A DNA stretch of 64,000 nucleotides from Rhyacophila brunnea. Taxonomy: Eukaryota > Arthropoda > Insecta > Trichoptera > Rhyacophilidae. The notes beneath the pieces were generated by a model. It saw only the letters and a program-made list of their open reading frames with translations, did no database searches and was not told the origin of the DNA. The DNA lies in the NCBI GenBank assembly GCA_022495005.1, contig JAGYXB010000186.1, positions 62,001 to 126,000 on the forward strand. Direction: 5' to 3'. Below are positions 60,901-64,000 of the stretch, in pieces. The translations under genes were made by a program, and so were the position numbers. The number at the start of each line of letters is the position of its first letter. Position 1 is the first letter of the stretch.

Positions 60901-62356
60901 TATTACAAATTAGTGTTCTTCACTGATAATTCCATATAATTTATTAGTTTTTGCAATTTTACTCATAGAAATTTCTTTACTTTTTATCCCGTATGAAGTA
61001 AAACCAAATACAATATTGCTTATTTTGAAACAAAAAAGGAACAGTATTTAACCGCGATTTCAGATTCATCTTAAAATACACCTCACGTAACACTCGTGAG
61101 CAAAATAATAGTTGGATAAATTTAAAATTAGGGAAGTAGGTACCTACTATAATGCAAAAATTTATTTCAAAATCTGCACGTGTCTTTGCTGGTCAAGGAC
61201 ATCAAAAGGCAACCGGATGTAAGCCAGACTGCGTAACCCGACAAAAAATTACAGTCCTGCTAAGCCTGTTATGTTAATTAATACATATTGTTTCCAATTT
61301 CAATACCGAATGTATCGGCATTGTCTGATTTTTAAAACCGGTATTTCGGTATCGAAAAATACTGGAATACCAGTTTTACAATCCCTATTGAAGGTGTGTA
61401 TGAGCGAGAAGTATGCATAGAGACACCGCATTACGGTAAGGTTCGATAACTTTAGCATAAAACAAAGACATACATATACAGAAGGATACTGTGCGAAGAA
61501 ATAGGCTTGATATAAGTACATTCAACAATAACAATAATGAAATTAGCCCTGTTTGTTTAATTTCTGCGCACGAGAAGAAAGCACATCAGCGCATATTCCT
61601 GGTTAAATGATTCTATATAGAATATTATCAGGCATAGGCGAGTTTAGACATGAGAAAATGGAATTATAGAAAGTAAATGCTGGCTCAGTTATAAAATTCC
61701 ATTGTACAAATGAGTTGGTCACCTTAACCACACCACAGCTATAAACTATTTCAGTTATCAATCGGAAGGATAAATCTGATTACTTTTTATATATTATGTT
61801 ACATTTATTTTAAGTACAAGAACATGTTAAATCAATGGTATTATTGTAATTAAAAAAAACTCACGAGAGCCAAGAGTCTCAGGTTGGGTTTGGCATTCCT
61901 GGACAGCCTCACAATCCATTTGAGAGAGTCGGTGTACGGCTGAAGAGGCAACGAGGCGAGTAATTCCACCACCAACTTCACCCGCCGCCCTCTGTTTTCC
62001 CCGCGCTCCTGTATCCACCAAATACACACAATGTAATAATTCAGACTCTTATAGCGTAGTTTTTTTCTACCACAGCAGACCCACTAGTGGTCGTCTGTCA
62101 AGAAAGCAGGGAACCTTTTGTATAAGGGTTTTCTTAAATCAAGCATGTATTTGCCTTCGTTTTTATTCAGGTCAATATGATATTGACAATGATAAACCAC
62201 AGATAGCGGCAAAGAGAAGTGAAAAGATGAATTTACCATTCCTTCGGGATTGTAGCAGAGATGTTGAATGAGGCAAGAGAATCCTGGTACAGCAGCCGCC
62301 CCGTACTTCTGGAGCAAGACTTTGCAGTACGAAACCCCCGCATCGTGCCATACCTC
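24839..62356 (-). CDS. NCAPD3: Condensin II subunit D3 (CAP-D3), 15 exons, 5' end outside window
   Basis: HEAT-repeat subunit of condensin II, the nuclear condensin that compacts mitotic chromosomes. Exons, joined on the minus strand: 62356-62237, 62008-61865, 59818-59558, 53717-53571, 51972-51820, 44146-43971, 41264-41114, 40475-40284, 38574-38358, 37189-37003, 33382-33030, 32079-31997, 30322-30137, 29397-29260, 24919-24839. Every intron is GT-AG, all phases agree, and the sum is 2589 bp, giving 862 residues and a TGA stop. The order of conserved blocks follows vertebrate NCAPD3 (about 1500 residues) from roughly residue 410 to the end of the HEAT region. The clearest is exon 11, with the segments FLRLRGALFFHYLSLL and AKFNVSDEERELFTLRG. 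The long phosphorylated tail of the vertebrate protein is absent: only 26 residues follow the last intron. Introns are swollen by mobile elements. Assignment is from remembered family sequence, without a search. Confidence 0.93.
25094..26573 (-). pseudogene. LINE reverse transcriptase and C-terminal domain (broken)
   Basis: 26573-26223 carries NGKAPGGDGIHPEFLKY and WVNSEIITLHKKGD; a frame change leads into 26275-25637 with CCFVDYEKVFDSPHR (catalytic D), TTGVRQGCVLAPYLF, LEYADDTVLFDN (catalytic DD) and FKYLGVHITGDG. A stop at 25637-25639 separates it, in the same frame, from the tail with CLRRILGVRWW and WLGHVLWMPEE. Confidence 0.9.
25102..28410 (-). mobile_element. RTE-like LINE, about 3.3 kb, with 9-bp target duplication
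   Basis: Target duplication ttcaacatt at 25093-25101 and 28411-28419. The minus-strand 3' end terminates in repeated GAA, as RTE elements often end in short tandem repeats. Length of about 3.3 kb and an endonuclease followed by reverse transcriptase fit an RTE-clade (CFDP2-like) element of nearly full length. Broken by at least three frame changes and a stop. Confidence 0.85.
26998..28021 (-). pseudogene. LINE apurinic endonuclease domain (broken)
   Basis: From M at 28021: NSSMRIGTDNVRTLRTPGK, VDILGLSKVRWKGAGR, FQCYAPTKDADAQ, IVMGDYNARVGAD and HGLGDTNDNGERL, all typical of RTE/CFDP2-type endonucleases. Stop at 27401; a frameshift leads to YRGADIHSDHELLIGNIRVK (catalytic D and H) in 27369-26998. 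In the first block IGTWNVRT has W changed to D. Confidence 0.88.
28561..29259. other. NCAPD3 intron 14, remainder
   Basis: Contains a further solo Tigger-type end, attaacggtgttttactg, finishing at 28692 before TA. The GC-richer 28800-29110 stretch is unclassified. Confidence 0.4.
29260..29397 (-). CDS. NCAPD3: NCAPD3 window exon 14 (46 codons)
   Basis: Acceptor ttccag, donor GAG|gtgaga, phase 0. Peptide NVAETVVPIVLRVYRHWK then LPELITYSCDLFREYK, equivalent to the vertebrate block with NIIPIIISLK and LREVMQDYR. Confidence 0.9.
29398..30136. other. NCAPD3 intron 13
   Basis: No element recognised. Confidence 0.4.
30137..30322 (-). CDS. NCAPD3: NCAPD3 window exon 13 (62 codons)
   Basis: Acceptor atacag, donor AAAG|gttcgc, phase 0. 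KLCREVEAVSNVEAG and VLRDCLVCVRKAA fit the family's late HEAT helices; the serine-rich remainder (TSISASSQDDDATPR) is not conserved. Confidence 0.83.
30323..30719. other. NCAPD3 intron 12, 3' part
   Basis: A hAT-like phrase cagagatagcgaaccc at 30486 might be an old terminus; no partner found. Confidence 0.3.
30720..31134. mobile_element. Tigger-type MITE, intact 415-bp copy
   Basis: TA duplication on both sides. Left end CAGTAAAACCTCGTTAGTAA, right end ttaacgaggttttactg. Internal landmarks ttcgaaatttt-, gatcatagatgtgcctac- (inverted) and tatgggggaaaaatattaaa- (inverted) recur in the copies at 37476-38183 and 42386-42778. Confidence 0.9.
31380..31450 (+). pseudogene. Orphan first exon of a THAP-domain protein
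   Basis: ATG at 31380 encodes MVLCVVLKCGSRTDKQEDGI then TFHR, the first half of a THAP C2CH zinc finger (C-x4-C ... FHR), and stops at a perfect donor AG|gtaagt in phase 2. The second half (FPxDxxxRxxW...) was not found downstream. It lies antisense inside NCAPD3 intron 12. It may be a captured exon of a P-element or THAP gene, or the start of a gene whose remaining exons are lost. Confidence 0.68.
31997..32079 (-). CDS. NCAPD3: NCAPD3 window exon 12 (27 codons + 2 nt)
   Basis: Acceptor gttacag, donor CACAG|gtacca. Short helix EEKRASRLAIYDIMLSHMTD, directly following the FTLRG motif as KERRMKIY-type sequence does in the family. Ends in phase 0. Confidence 0.88.
32080..33029. other. NCAPD3 intron 11
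   Basis: Holds a diverged tandem duplication at about 32350-32505: gtttttttttaaacctac and agagatatcatagaactt occur twice, about 80 bp apart. A GC-richer patch at 32755-32805 is unclassified. Confidence 0.45.
33030..33382 (-). CDS. NCAPD3: NCAPD3 window exon 11 (117 codons plus split ends)
   Basis: Acceptor gtgcag, donor CGAG|gtgtgc. The longest and most diagnostic exon. It carries VRRTAVQLVTQLLV, FLRLRGALFFHYLSLL, FVLRCLVRKNAALYHNF-like core helices and AKFNVSDEERELFTLRG, the signature that separates CAP-D3 from CAP-D2. Phase 2 in, phase 1 out. Confidence 0.96.
34732..35355 (-). mobile_element. Internally deleted mariner element
   Basis: Terminal repeats CGAGGGTGGGTCAATAATTC and CGAGGGTGGGTCAATAAGTC (about 28 bp, TA on both sides). 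On the minus strand, an N-terminal helix-turn-helix piece (FRAVIKHFNIKGLTAKE) is joined directly to the catalytic part: FHQDNARVHT and HPPYSPDLAPSDFFLFPNLK, with the second D and the DD34D aspartate. At 624 bp it is half the normal 1.3 kb, with the middle of the transposase missing. Confidence 0.93.
34797..35192 (-). pseudogene. mariner transposase remnant
   Basis: Starts near MEKIEFRAVIKHF (35192) and ends at stop 34797. After LTAKE the frame jumps and the catalytic-domain part resumes as KKILFHQDNARVHTC and MAKIEELKFELVDHPPYSPD. First catalytic aspartate region deleted. Confidence 0.88.
35434..37002. other. NCAPD3 intron 10, 5' part
   Basis: Includes a hAT-like end near 36235-36300 (gggccacatgcggcccgtgg) and a possible 180-bp foldback at 36588-36770 with ends cacattcgcggacacatg and catgtccactaatgtg, the latter next to TTAA. 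Otherwise plain intron. Confidence 0.4.
37003..37189 (-). CDS. NCAPD3: NCAPD3 window exon 10 (61 codons plus split ends)
   Basis: Acceptor cttgcag, donor CCAG|gtcagt; phase 1 in, phase 2 out. Encodes ASAVVSLGKLSLRERATAVR and MRVNSMCVLTDLCTR, matching the family's LGKLCLQ and MCDLCIR blocks. Confidence 0.93.
37476..38183. mobile_element. Tigger-type MITE, 708-bp variant
   Basis: TA duplication. Left end CAGTAAAACCTCGTTAATAC, right end ttaacgaggttttactg. First 260 bp match the copies at 30720 and 42386 (inverted in the former); the centre is extra sequence containing ttcaaacacgcgcgttaa, a word also found at the left edge of repeat R1. In NCAPD3 intron 9. Confidence 0.88.
38358..38574 (-). CDS. 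NCAPD3: NCAPD3 window exon 9 (72 codons + 1 nt)
   Basis: Acceptor tctctag, donor TCAG|gttggc. Starts with a charged linker (KEKEEEAGIGIEGEGGG) and ends with a HEAT repeat, LEVADVALVAQRRPHPDTVD. Ends in phase 1. Confidence 0.87.
38575..39332. other. NCAPD3 intron 8, 3' part
   Basis: No element recognised. Confidence 0.4.
39333..40030. mobile_element. Harbinger-type MITE, 698 bp
   Basis: Flanked by TTA. Ends AGGCTCATACGCACTTGC and, inverted, GAGCCCATACGCACTTGC, matching the usual PIF/Harbinger terminus and 3-bp duplication. GC-rich palindromic ends (gcggccgc-like words), AT-rich centre. No coding capacity. In NCAPD3 intron 8. Confidence 0.85.
40284..40475 (-). CDS. NCAPD3: NCAPD3 window exon 8 (64 codons)
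   Basis: Acceptor attgcag, donor TCG|gtgagt, phase 0. GC-rich compared with its surroundings. HEAT helices with VLEVLGEWSAYLDADRASAL and VKHLVQLCVKLSKWDDLS. Confidence 0.9.
40550..40929. mobile_element. Foldback element of unknown family, 380 bp
   Basis: Imperfect terminal repeats: left acaggtgcatggatttattggcagca, right inverted acacatgcatgaatttactggcaaca (given in part). A strong hairpin lies near the centre. In NCAPD3 intron 7. Target duplication not clear. Confidence 0.6.
40660..40700. repeat. Perfect 19-bp hairpin with 3-base loop
   Basis: ggatcataaaagtttatag, cta, then the exact complement. It sits inside the 380-bp foldback element. Confidence 0.9.
41114..41264 (-). CDS. NCAPD3: NCAPD3 window exon 7 (50 codons + 1 nt)
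   Basis: Acceptor atttcag, donor GCG|gttagt. Phase 2 to phase 0. The correct reading gives NHLVEILLTHVGTEYNLCCW and then MLLSCVARH, aligning with the vertebrate segment that ends in WMLLSKIA. A longer open frame in another phase across this exon is not the coding one. Confidence 0.9.
41501..42385 (+). repeat. Interspersed repeat R2, copy 2
   Basis: Starts CAGTAAAACTTCGTTAATCC after TA, a Tigger-like end. Collinear with the inverted copy at 23460-24055 except for an AT-rich insertion at about 41575-41870 between ggataacgc and cccgatccatcc. Abuts the MITE at 42386. In NCAPD3 intron 6. Confidence 0.72.
42386..42778. mobile_element. Tigger-type MITE, 393-bp copy
   Basis: TA on both sides; left end CAGTAAAACTTCG (shortened), right end ctaacgaggttttactg. 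Inverted relative to the copy at 30720-31134 and similar along its length. Confidence 0.88.
42779..43611. other. NCAPD3 intron 6, middle
   Basis: On the minus strand about 43095-42920 there is a coding-looking stretch (LLTILLHVLLREVSDTRMNN, NEKLSDVFKNAGVALAWY) that may be a transposon fragment; the family is not recognised. Confidence 0.3.
43612..43833 (+). pseudogene. LINE C-terminal fragment
   Basis: LTWLGHVVPL is followed after a frame change by PQGFRRHGWPSLTLQW and DLRDAGLTWREAQELAMDQG, then KWRELVLALCSNAGS and stop. This is the usual tail after the reverse transcriptase of RTE/R1-like LINEs. Only the 3' end is present. Confidence 0.78.
43971..44146 (-). CDS. NCAPD3: NCAPD3 window exon 6 (58 codons + 2 nt)
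   Basis: Acceptor tttatag, donor TAAG|gttttg. Begins VQELVVENIKTLIVTS, which continues the previous exon across the intron exactly as in the family. Ends in phase 2, completed by the first base of exon 7. Confidence 0.9.
44147..44612. other. NCAPD3 intron 5, 3' end
   Basis: The stretch 44485-44530 (ttcatctgttgatctgtatcgagattttat) resembles 37440-37470 beside a MITE; otherwise nothing. Confidence 0.35.
44621..48690. mobile_element. Large non-coding hAT element, 4.07 kb
   Basis: Perfect 8-bp target duplication ATCTAACT at 44613-44620 and 48691-48698. Terminal repeats CAATGATACTCAACCT and CAGCGATACTCAACCT. A second inverted pair (cgacggccccaggaaaaacc near 44668 and its complement near 48440) lies inside. 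The interior is very AT-rich and holds no transposase; a SINE is nested at 47341-47545. In NCAPD3 intron 5. Confidence 0.88.
47341..47545 (+). mobile_element. tRNA-derived SINE, copy 1
   Basis: Begins with a tRNA-like head containing a perfect B box (gagttcgaatc), then a body with taataggttgagcaagtggc, tgacatccatttctcgtaaa and aggatcggacatgatcgg. The body matches the minus-strand copy at 62795-62982. No poly(A) or target duplication seen in this copy. Confidence 0.75.
48699..49026. other. NCAPD3 intron 5, between hAT and piggyBac
   Basis: Right part (48925-48995) has a hAT-like terminus, gggccataatttgccgacacctg; the left partner may have been destroyed by the larger hAT insertion. Confidence 0.35.
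49031..51735 (-). mobile_element. piggyBac element, nearly intact, 2.7 kb
   Basis: TTAA at 49027-49030 and 51736-51739. Terminal repeats CCTGGCACTCGC and CCCGGCGCCCGC (read inward), the CCY start being usual for piggyBac. Repeated gcgtac...cgacagaagcg words lie inside the right end. It carries one long transposase gene in the same orientation as the host NCAPD3 gene (intron 5). Confidence 0.9.
49595..51148 (-). CDS. piggyBac transposase, 517 aa, C-terminal finger frameshifted
   Basis: Uninterrupted from ATG 51148. Acidic N-terminus (DSDYEMSEEELEPSDLSD), DDE_Tnp_1_7 core with all three catalytic aspartates: LCIDESIIVFKGRL (D209), SLWCDNWYTG (D290) and MGTVDKADMM (D392). The open frame ends RRRCHVCGNSKINKK then five foreign residues. 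Moving one base in the eight-T run at 49607-49614 restores the rest of the finger (SRYMCCICNVALC, LSPCYKIYH), so a one-base indel has removed the last cysteines and histidine needed for DNA binding in this family. Function if repaired: TTAA-specific cut-and-paste transposition. Confidence 0.95.
   Translation of the reverse strand: MAGLSEELDSDYEMSEEELEPSDLSDVDISEEPIEHLRTWTSGPHVPIVYEFDDFQSGIANSDLTETSPECLFFEHFLNRDIMLKVVQQTNIFFHYQYNTQELGPKSRSHNWIDTTVSELYAFFAVSMLMTRNKHLSLEEHWSTDCFLSAPIFGQTMPRDRYELLLQMLHFSDPTSVTSDRLNKIRLLLEHTRKIFKDTMIPHQNLCIDESIIVFKGRLIFKQFIPSKRHRFGIKMFVLCDVMTGYILDFIIYCGDGTDIVDSQNFGISGAVVTTLLTEYLGKGHSLWCDNWYTGPQLFKHLHENKTNACGTVRKNRKEMPCFKKLKKGETEAKSKSPLLALKWCDRRDVHMLTTMHDDSFGPTGKTNFRTGEPIMKPKCILEYNKNMGTVDKADMMLSSLSCMRKSVKWYKKVAFHMIDLYLLNSFYMYKSVTGSKKTLGEFQLVVIKQLVAKYAVKITKTPQPRPSTSENPLRLLPRTLTDHLPEHIPPTANNKKPRRRCHVCGNSKINKKNISI
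51820..51972 (-). CDS. NCAPD3: NCAPD3 window exon 5 (51 codons)
   Basis: Acceptor ctacacag, donor AAAG|gtttgc, phase 0. HEAT repeat with SLCRDTSVLVRCGAVTCL and SDPETK. A piggyBac element ends only 84 bp into the following intron (at 51735). Confidence 0.92.
52046..52743. mobile_element. Tigger-type MITE, second family, 698 bp
   Basis: TA flanks; ends CAGTGAAACCCCGATTCTAC and, inverted, CAGTGGAACCCCGATCTCGC. Inner words aaacgataaatgaggga and aaacgataaatcaggga repeat in the two halves. In NCAPD3 intron 4. Confidence 0.85.
52795..52961. repeat. Foldback sequence with about 60-bp arms
   Basis: Arms 52795-52863 and 52902-52961 are complementary with few mismatches (centre word gacggtagtttatcata). 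Spacer about 38 bp. Probably a small MITE; adjacent to the previous MITE. Confidence 0.75.
52962..53570. other. NCAPD3 intron 4, 3' side of exon 4
   Basis: No element recognised. Confidence 0.35.
53571..53717 (-). CDS. NCAPD3: NCAPD3 window exon 4 (49 codons)
   Basis: Acceptor cgcag, donor GAG|gtacaa, phase 0 throughout. Carries the strongly conserved HEAT motif VELVRRRMRDERVTVRRTAM, which matches the arginine-rich repeat of the family. Confidence 0.92.
53718..54326. other. NCAPD3 intron 3, 3' end
   Basis: No element recognised; a small duplication ggcatctac occurs near 53792 and 53802. Confidence 0.35.
54327..54693. mobile_element. Tigger-type MITE, third family, 367 bp
   Basis: TA flanks; ends CAGTTGTACTTGGTTATTAC and, inverted, CAGTCGAACTCGGTTATTAC. 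Inner words ctcgttata and tccga are repeated. In NCAPD3 intron 3. Confidence 0.85.
54740..54790 (-). repeat. Possible SINE 3' fragment
   Basis: caaccatgtccgatcctaat resembles the 3' end of the SINE copies (complement of aggatcggacatg). Too short to be sure. Confidence 0.35.
55004..56950 (-). pseudogene. Second piggyBac-like transposase with intron, decayed
   Basis: Order on the minus strand: acidic first part (DELDEILDDSDCEVGDGYES) in an exon ending at a donor TG|gtaggt (56786); an intron to the acceptor gtttcag near 56505; then SMPNAGPELEEDLLARGHV, a first catalytic block HNSIDEQMMPFTGRCRHRQF, NKPNPVGLKNFVLAARDG, a frameshifted YTDRF block (second D), VRSNRIGDVIKKLKKR, MSMGGIDLCDRII (third D), and a C-terminal finger CRYPGCKSRTSYICIKCN to stop at 55004. 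Several stops and frameshifts between 55500 and 55830. A spliced, PGBD-like gene structure is unusual for a plain transposon copy. Confidence 0.85.
56311..56343. repeat. 14-bp perfect hairpin
   Basis: cggtgaatacgaat, five-base loop, exact complement. It lies within the coding part of the piggyBac-like pseudogene, where it duplicates the FVFT/VNTN coding words in inverse orientation. Confidence 0.8.
57281..58570. repeat. 1.3-kb interspersed repeat R1, copy B
   Basis: Inverted homologue of 33546-35433, without the mariner. The unoccupied site reads cctaaaataatatatattga at 57353-57372. In NCAPD3 intron 3. Confidence 0.85.
58571..59557. other. NCAPD3 intron 3, 5' part
   Basis: A hAT-like phrase agtctttctcaaagtgggcg occurs at 58768; nothing else recognised. 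No missing coding exon was found here. Confidence 0.35.
59558..59818 (-). CDS. NCAPD3: NCAPD3 window exon 3 (87 codons)
   Basis: Acceptor ttgcag before GAAGTGATC. Contains an acidic loop (SLEEDTTLMGEEAEEGRE) and then a HEAT repeat with RCEDVSGAVRTKAMTVL. I end it at a phase-0 donor AAA|gtatgc, because exon 4 opens in phase 0. A stronger-looking donor ACAG|gtaact lies 55 bp further on (last exon base 59503), but its phase 1 would need an extra exon that I could not find. Confidence 0.82.
60013..61387. mobile_element. hAT-type element, 1.4 kb, non-coding
   Basis: Perfect 8-bp target duplication TTGAAGGT at 60005-60012 and 61388-61395. Ends TAGGGATTGCAATACCGAAT and, inverted, TAGGGATTGTAAAACTGGTA, with several ataccggtat words inside. 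A smaller hAT element is nested in it. In NCAPD3 intron 2. Confidence 0.88.
60218..60813. mobile_element. Nested hAT-type MITE, 596 bp
   Basis: Flanks TAATATAG (60210-60217) and TAATATGG (60814-60821), one mismatch in eight. Ends CGGTGGTGAAAGATTGGACG and, inverted, CAGTGGCGAAGGGTGAAGGT; about 60 bp of imperfect terminal repeat including aagatctgacataaatagtg. Confidence 0.82.
61396..61864. other. NCAPD3 intron 2, 5' end
   Basis: No element recognised. Confidence 0.35.
61865..62008 (-). CDS. NCAPD3: NCAPD3 window exon 2 (48 codons)
   Basis: Acceptor ggatacag, donor gtgagt, phase 0 at both ends. The peptide runs from ERGENRGRRVKLVVELLASL to NAKPNLRLLAL and continues the HEAT alignment directly from the previous exon, so no coding sequence is missing between them. 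Confidence 0.9.
62237..62356 (-). CDS. NCAPD3: NCAPD3 window exon 1 (40 codons)
   Basis: Acceptor tgcag precedes GAGGTATGG and donor gtaaat follows the ATG codon. Starts and ends in phase 0. Encodes a helical HEAT segment (EVWHDAGVSYCKVLLQKYG) that corresponds to the stretch before the 'leucine-rich' repeat of the vertebrate protein. At least one further upstream exon is needed because the exon opens with an acceptor; none was found between 62357 and 64000. Confidence 0.88.
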
Positions 62357-62434
62357 CTGCACAACACAAAATTATAATTTATACTTGAGGGATCTCTCAC
62401 TTAATATTAGCATATTTTAGAAAATTTTAAAGTG

Positions 62435-62600
62435 GTAGGCTTAGGTGGCGTTTAATTGAATTTTAAATACTAACCTTTGTATTATTAGTTCAATGAAAAC
62501 AAATTAGTATGACAGACTTATGATAGGTATATGTAAATATACGTTTAGTGTGCACTACTTATGTCAGATCTCTACACCATACCTTCACCCTTTGCCACTA
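62435..62600. repeat. Partial copy of the nested hAT MITE
   Basis: Right-hand half only: gtttagtgtgcactacttatgtcagatc and caccataccttcacccttt match 60755-60810 with few changes (given in part). Lies just upstream of the first visible NCAPD3 exon. Confidence 0.75.
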
Positions 62601-62669
62601 GGATACCACTCAAATAACATTGTCGGTAGGGGCTCGTAAAGATCGAACGAATAAAAGCTTTCTTTCTTA

Positions 62670-63275
62670 AGGTACTTTTAAATGATCAGTTTTGCTGTCT
62701 GATCAGTCTCCGTTTCAGTTAAACTGACGTGTAAATGCAAAACTGAAGCGGTCAAATGAAACCAAAACGAGACAGGATGGGTTTCTATCAGTTATTTTTT
62801 TTTTTTTTTTTTTTTCGACCATGTCCGATCCTGATAGGATCATATGGGCCTCCACAGAGTGGAGGTTTGTATTGACAGATTTTGTTTTTTACGAGAAATG
62901 GATGTCAGCCACTTGCTCAACCTATTAGGTCCATACCCTGACACACACAAATTGAAAAACAATTTTTTTGTACTTTTTGTACTCTATCAGTTATAGTATA
63001 CGTTTATAGAGTCGCTAGTTAAATTGACGTGTAAATTACTATGTTGCCGTATTTTTCATACTACTTTTCTAATTTTGGTTAAAATATTATTAATTCTTCA
63101 AGTATAGGTACTGCATTATACCAACCAATATGTTTACAAAGTTATTATTAATTGTCAACTGAGACTGAACGAATAACTAAACTGATCGTCTAAATACACC
63201 GCCGTTGCAAAACTGAACAGACTGAAACGGAAACCTCGACTGAACGGACAACAGAACTGACGTCTAAAAGGACCT
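62670..63275. mobile_element. Harbinger-type MITE with SINE inside
   Basis: TTA at 62667-62669 and 63276-63278. Ends AGGTACTTTTAAATGATCAG and, inverted, AGGTCCTTTTAGACGTCAGT; further inverted matches ccgtttcag. About 407 bp without the SINE and its duplication. Confidence 0.75.
62795..62982 (-). mobile_element. tRNA-derived SINE, copy 2, with poly(A) and target duplication
   Basis: Read on the minus strand, the body (taataggttgagcaagtggc, tgacatccatttctcgtaaa, aggatcggacatggtcg) ends in a 21-base poly(A). An 11-bp target duplication tctatcagtta flanks it (62784-62794 and 62983-62993). Lacks the tRNA head, so 5' truncated. Poly(A) implies mobilisation by a LINE. Confidence 0.88.
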
Positions 63276-63278
63276 TTA

Positions 63279-64000
63279 CGTTCTATTCGACACATCACAC
63301 ATATTAGATTGTATCATAATTAATTCAATCATTTTTTTTGTGAATACAATTATGCTTCAAATACATTATCATCACATTATGTGGTGTCACAGTAAGCTCC
63401 CGCTACTGGAAAAGAATGTGTAGGTAATGTCGTTTTTCTTGGTATTTAAGATGATATTATCAGACTGATGCTCCCATCCTGTAGCACATTTTGGACTTTT
63501 TAAAGAACAATGTCACCTCACGTGTATCGCGCTACATCATGGACCGCACTAGTCAGTGAACATTTTTTCTATTGTCTGCAGGTCTACGCATTTACGACTC
63601 GCGTTGTTCTTTGTTTTTAGTGGTTTTCTCTGTGAATTTGCTATTAAATTCTTATCTATGTCTGCTTTTTATGTCTATTATCTATGGTGGCCTGGTTGGG
63701 TTCTGTTCAAAATAATATTATCTATGGATGCAATAACCCAAGTTATTTTAACATACGCACACGTAGAAACTTAAAATTAATTGAAATTATCATGAATAAT
63801 GAATAATTCAAAATACTAATACATTAGAGTTGGGACTCTCCATCACTGAATTTATGGAGATAGTGTCATTCAAAATATTCTGCGGGATGACGAAACCAAG
63901 ACTAAATTTGTCGCCGTGACAGCACATAACGTGACGACAATGTATTTGAAGCATTAAAGATATTTCAACGTAAGAATGTTAATATAAGTTTTCATTGATT
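63279..64000. other. Right edge, non-coding
   Basis: No exon of NCAPD3 and no other gene recognised; upstream exons must lie further right. Confidence 0.4.

Noticed and set aside
1..64000. CRISPR arrays, operons, phage genes, toxin genes
   Set aside because: None present. Repeats are element termini or tandem duplications, and the only cellular gene is spliced and eukaryotic.

Overview
This looks like nuclear DNA of an insect: AT-rich, spliced genes with GT-AG introns, and very dense transposable elements. The element mix (piggyBac, hAT, Tigger/pogo, mariner, Harbinger, Merlin, MULE, an RTE-like LINE, a tRNA-derived SINE) and the frequent short runs such as TACCTACC would suit a hemipteran or another insect with a large repeat load. 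The species cannot be fixed from the sequence alone.

One cellular gene is recognisable. It is the condensin II HEAT-repeat subunit CAP-D3 (NCAPD3), on the minus strand. I could place 15 coding exons, from 62356 down to the stop codon at 24839-24841. The splice phases agree at every junction and the joined coding length is 2589 bp (862 residues plus stop). The first part of the protein, roughly the first 400 residues by comparison with vertebrate NCAPD3, lies beyond the right edge. A poly(A) signal sits about 70 bp past the stop.

The left part, 1-24.7 kb, is gene-poor and is a graveyard of elements. In order: a Tigger fragment, a SWIM-containing MULE with two in-frame stops followed by a 134-bp tandem repeat, a Tigger/jerky-type transposase pseudogene, piggyBac and Merlin scraps, a Harbinger scrap, a longer broken piggyBac, a pogo-like remnant with GGCCAATAATTG repeats, an unclassified 3.6-kb inverted-repeat element carrying a nested decayed piggyBac, a perfect 215-bp tandem duplication, and a HARBI1/Gypsy-integrase chimera.

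From 24.8 to 62.4 kb the CAP-D3 introns are packed with insertions, many with clean target-site duplications. These include an RTE-like LINE inside a Tigger-type MITE, a deleted mariner whose unoccupied site is seen in a paralogous repeat, a 4.07-kb hAT shell, a nearly intact piggyBac ending about 85 bp from an exon, a second intron-bearing piggyBac pseudogene, nested hAT elements, and (just upstream of the first visible exon) a SINE inside a Harbinger-type MITE. An isolated THAP-domain first exon lies antisense in one intron.

No operon, defence system, CRISPR array or toxin gene was seen. The best candidates for something undescribed are the unclassified inverted-repeat element at 15675-19256, the intron-bearing piggyBac-like gene at 55004-56950, and the 1.3-kb inverted repeat shared by two CAP-D3 introns.
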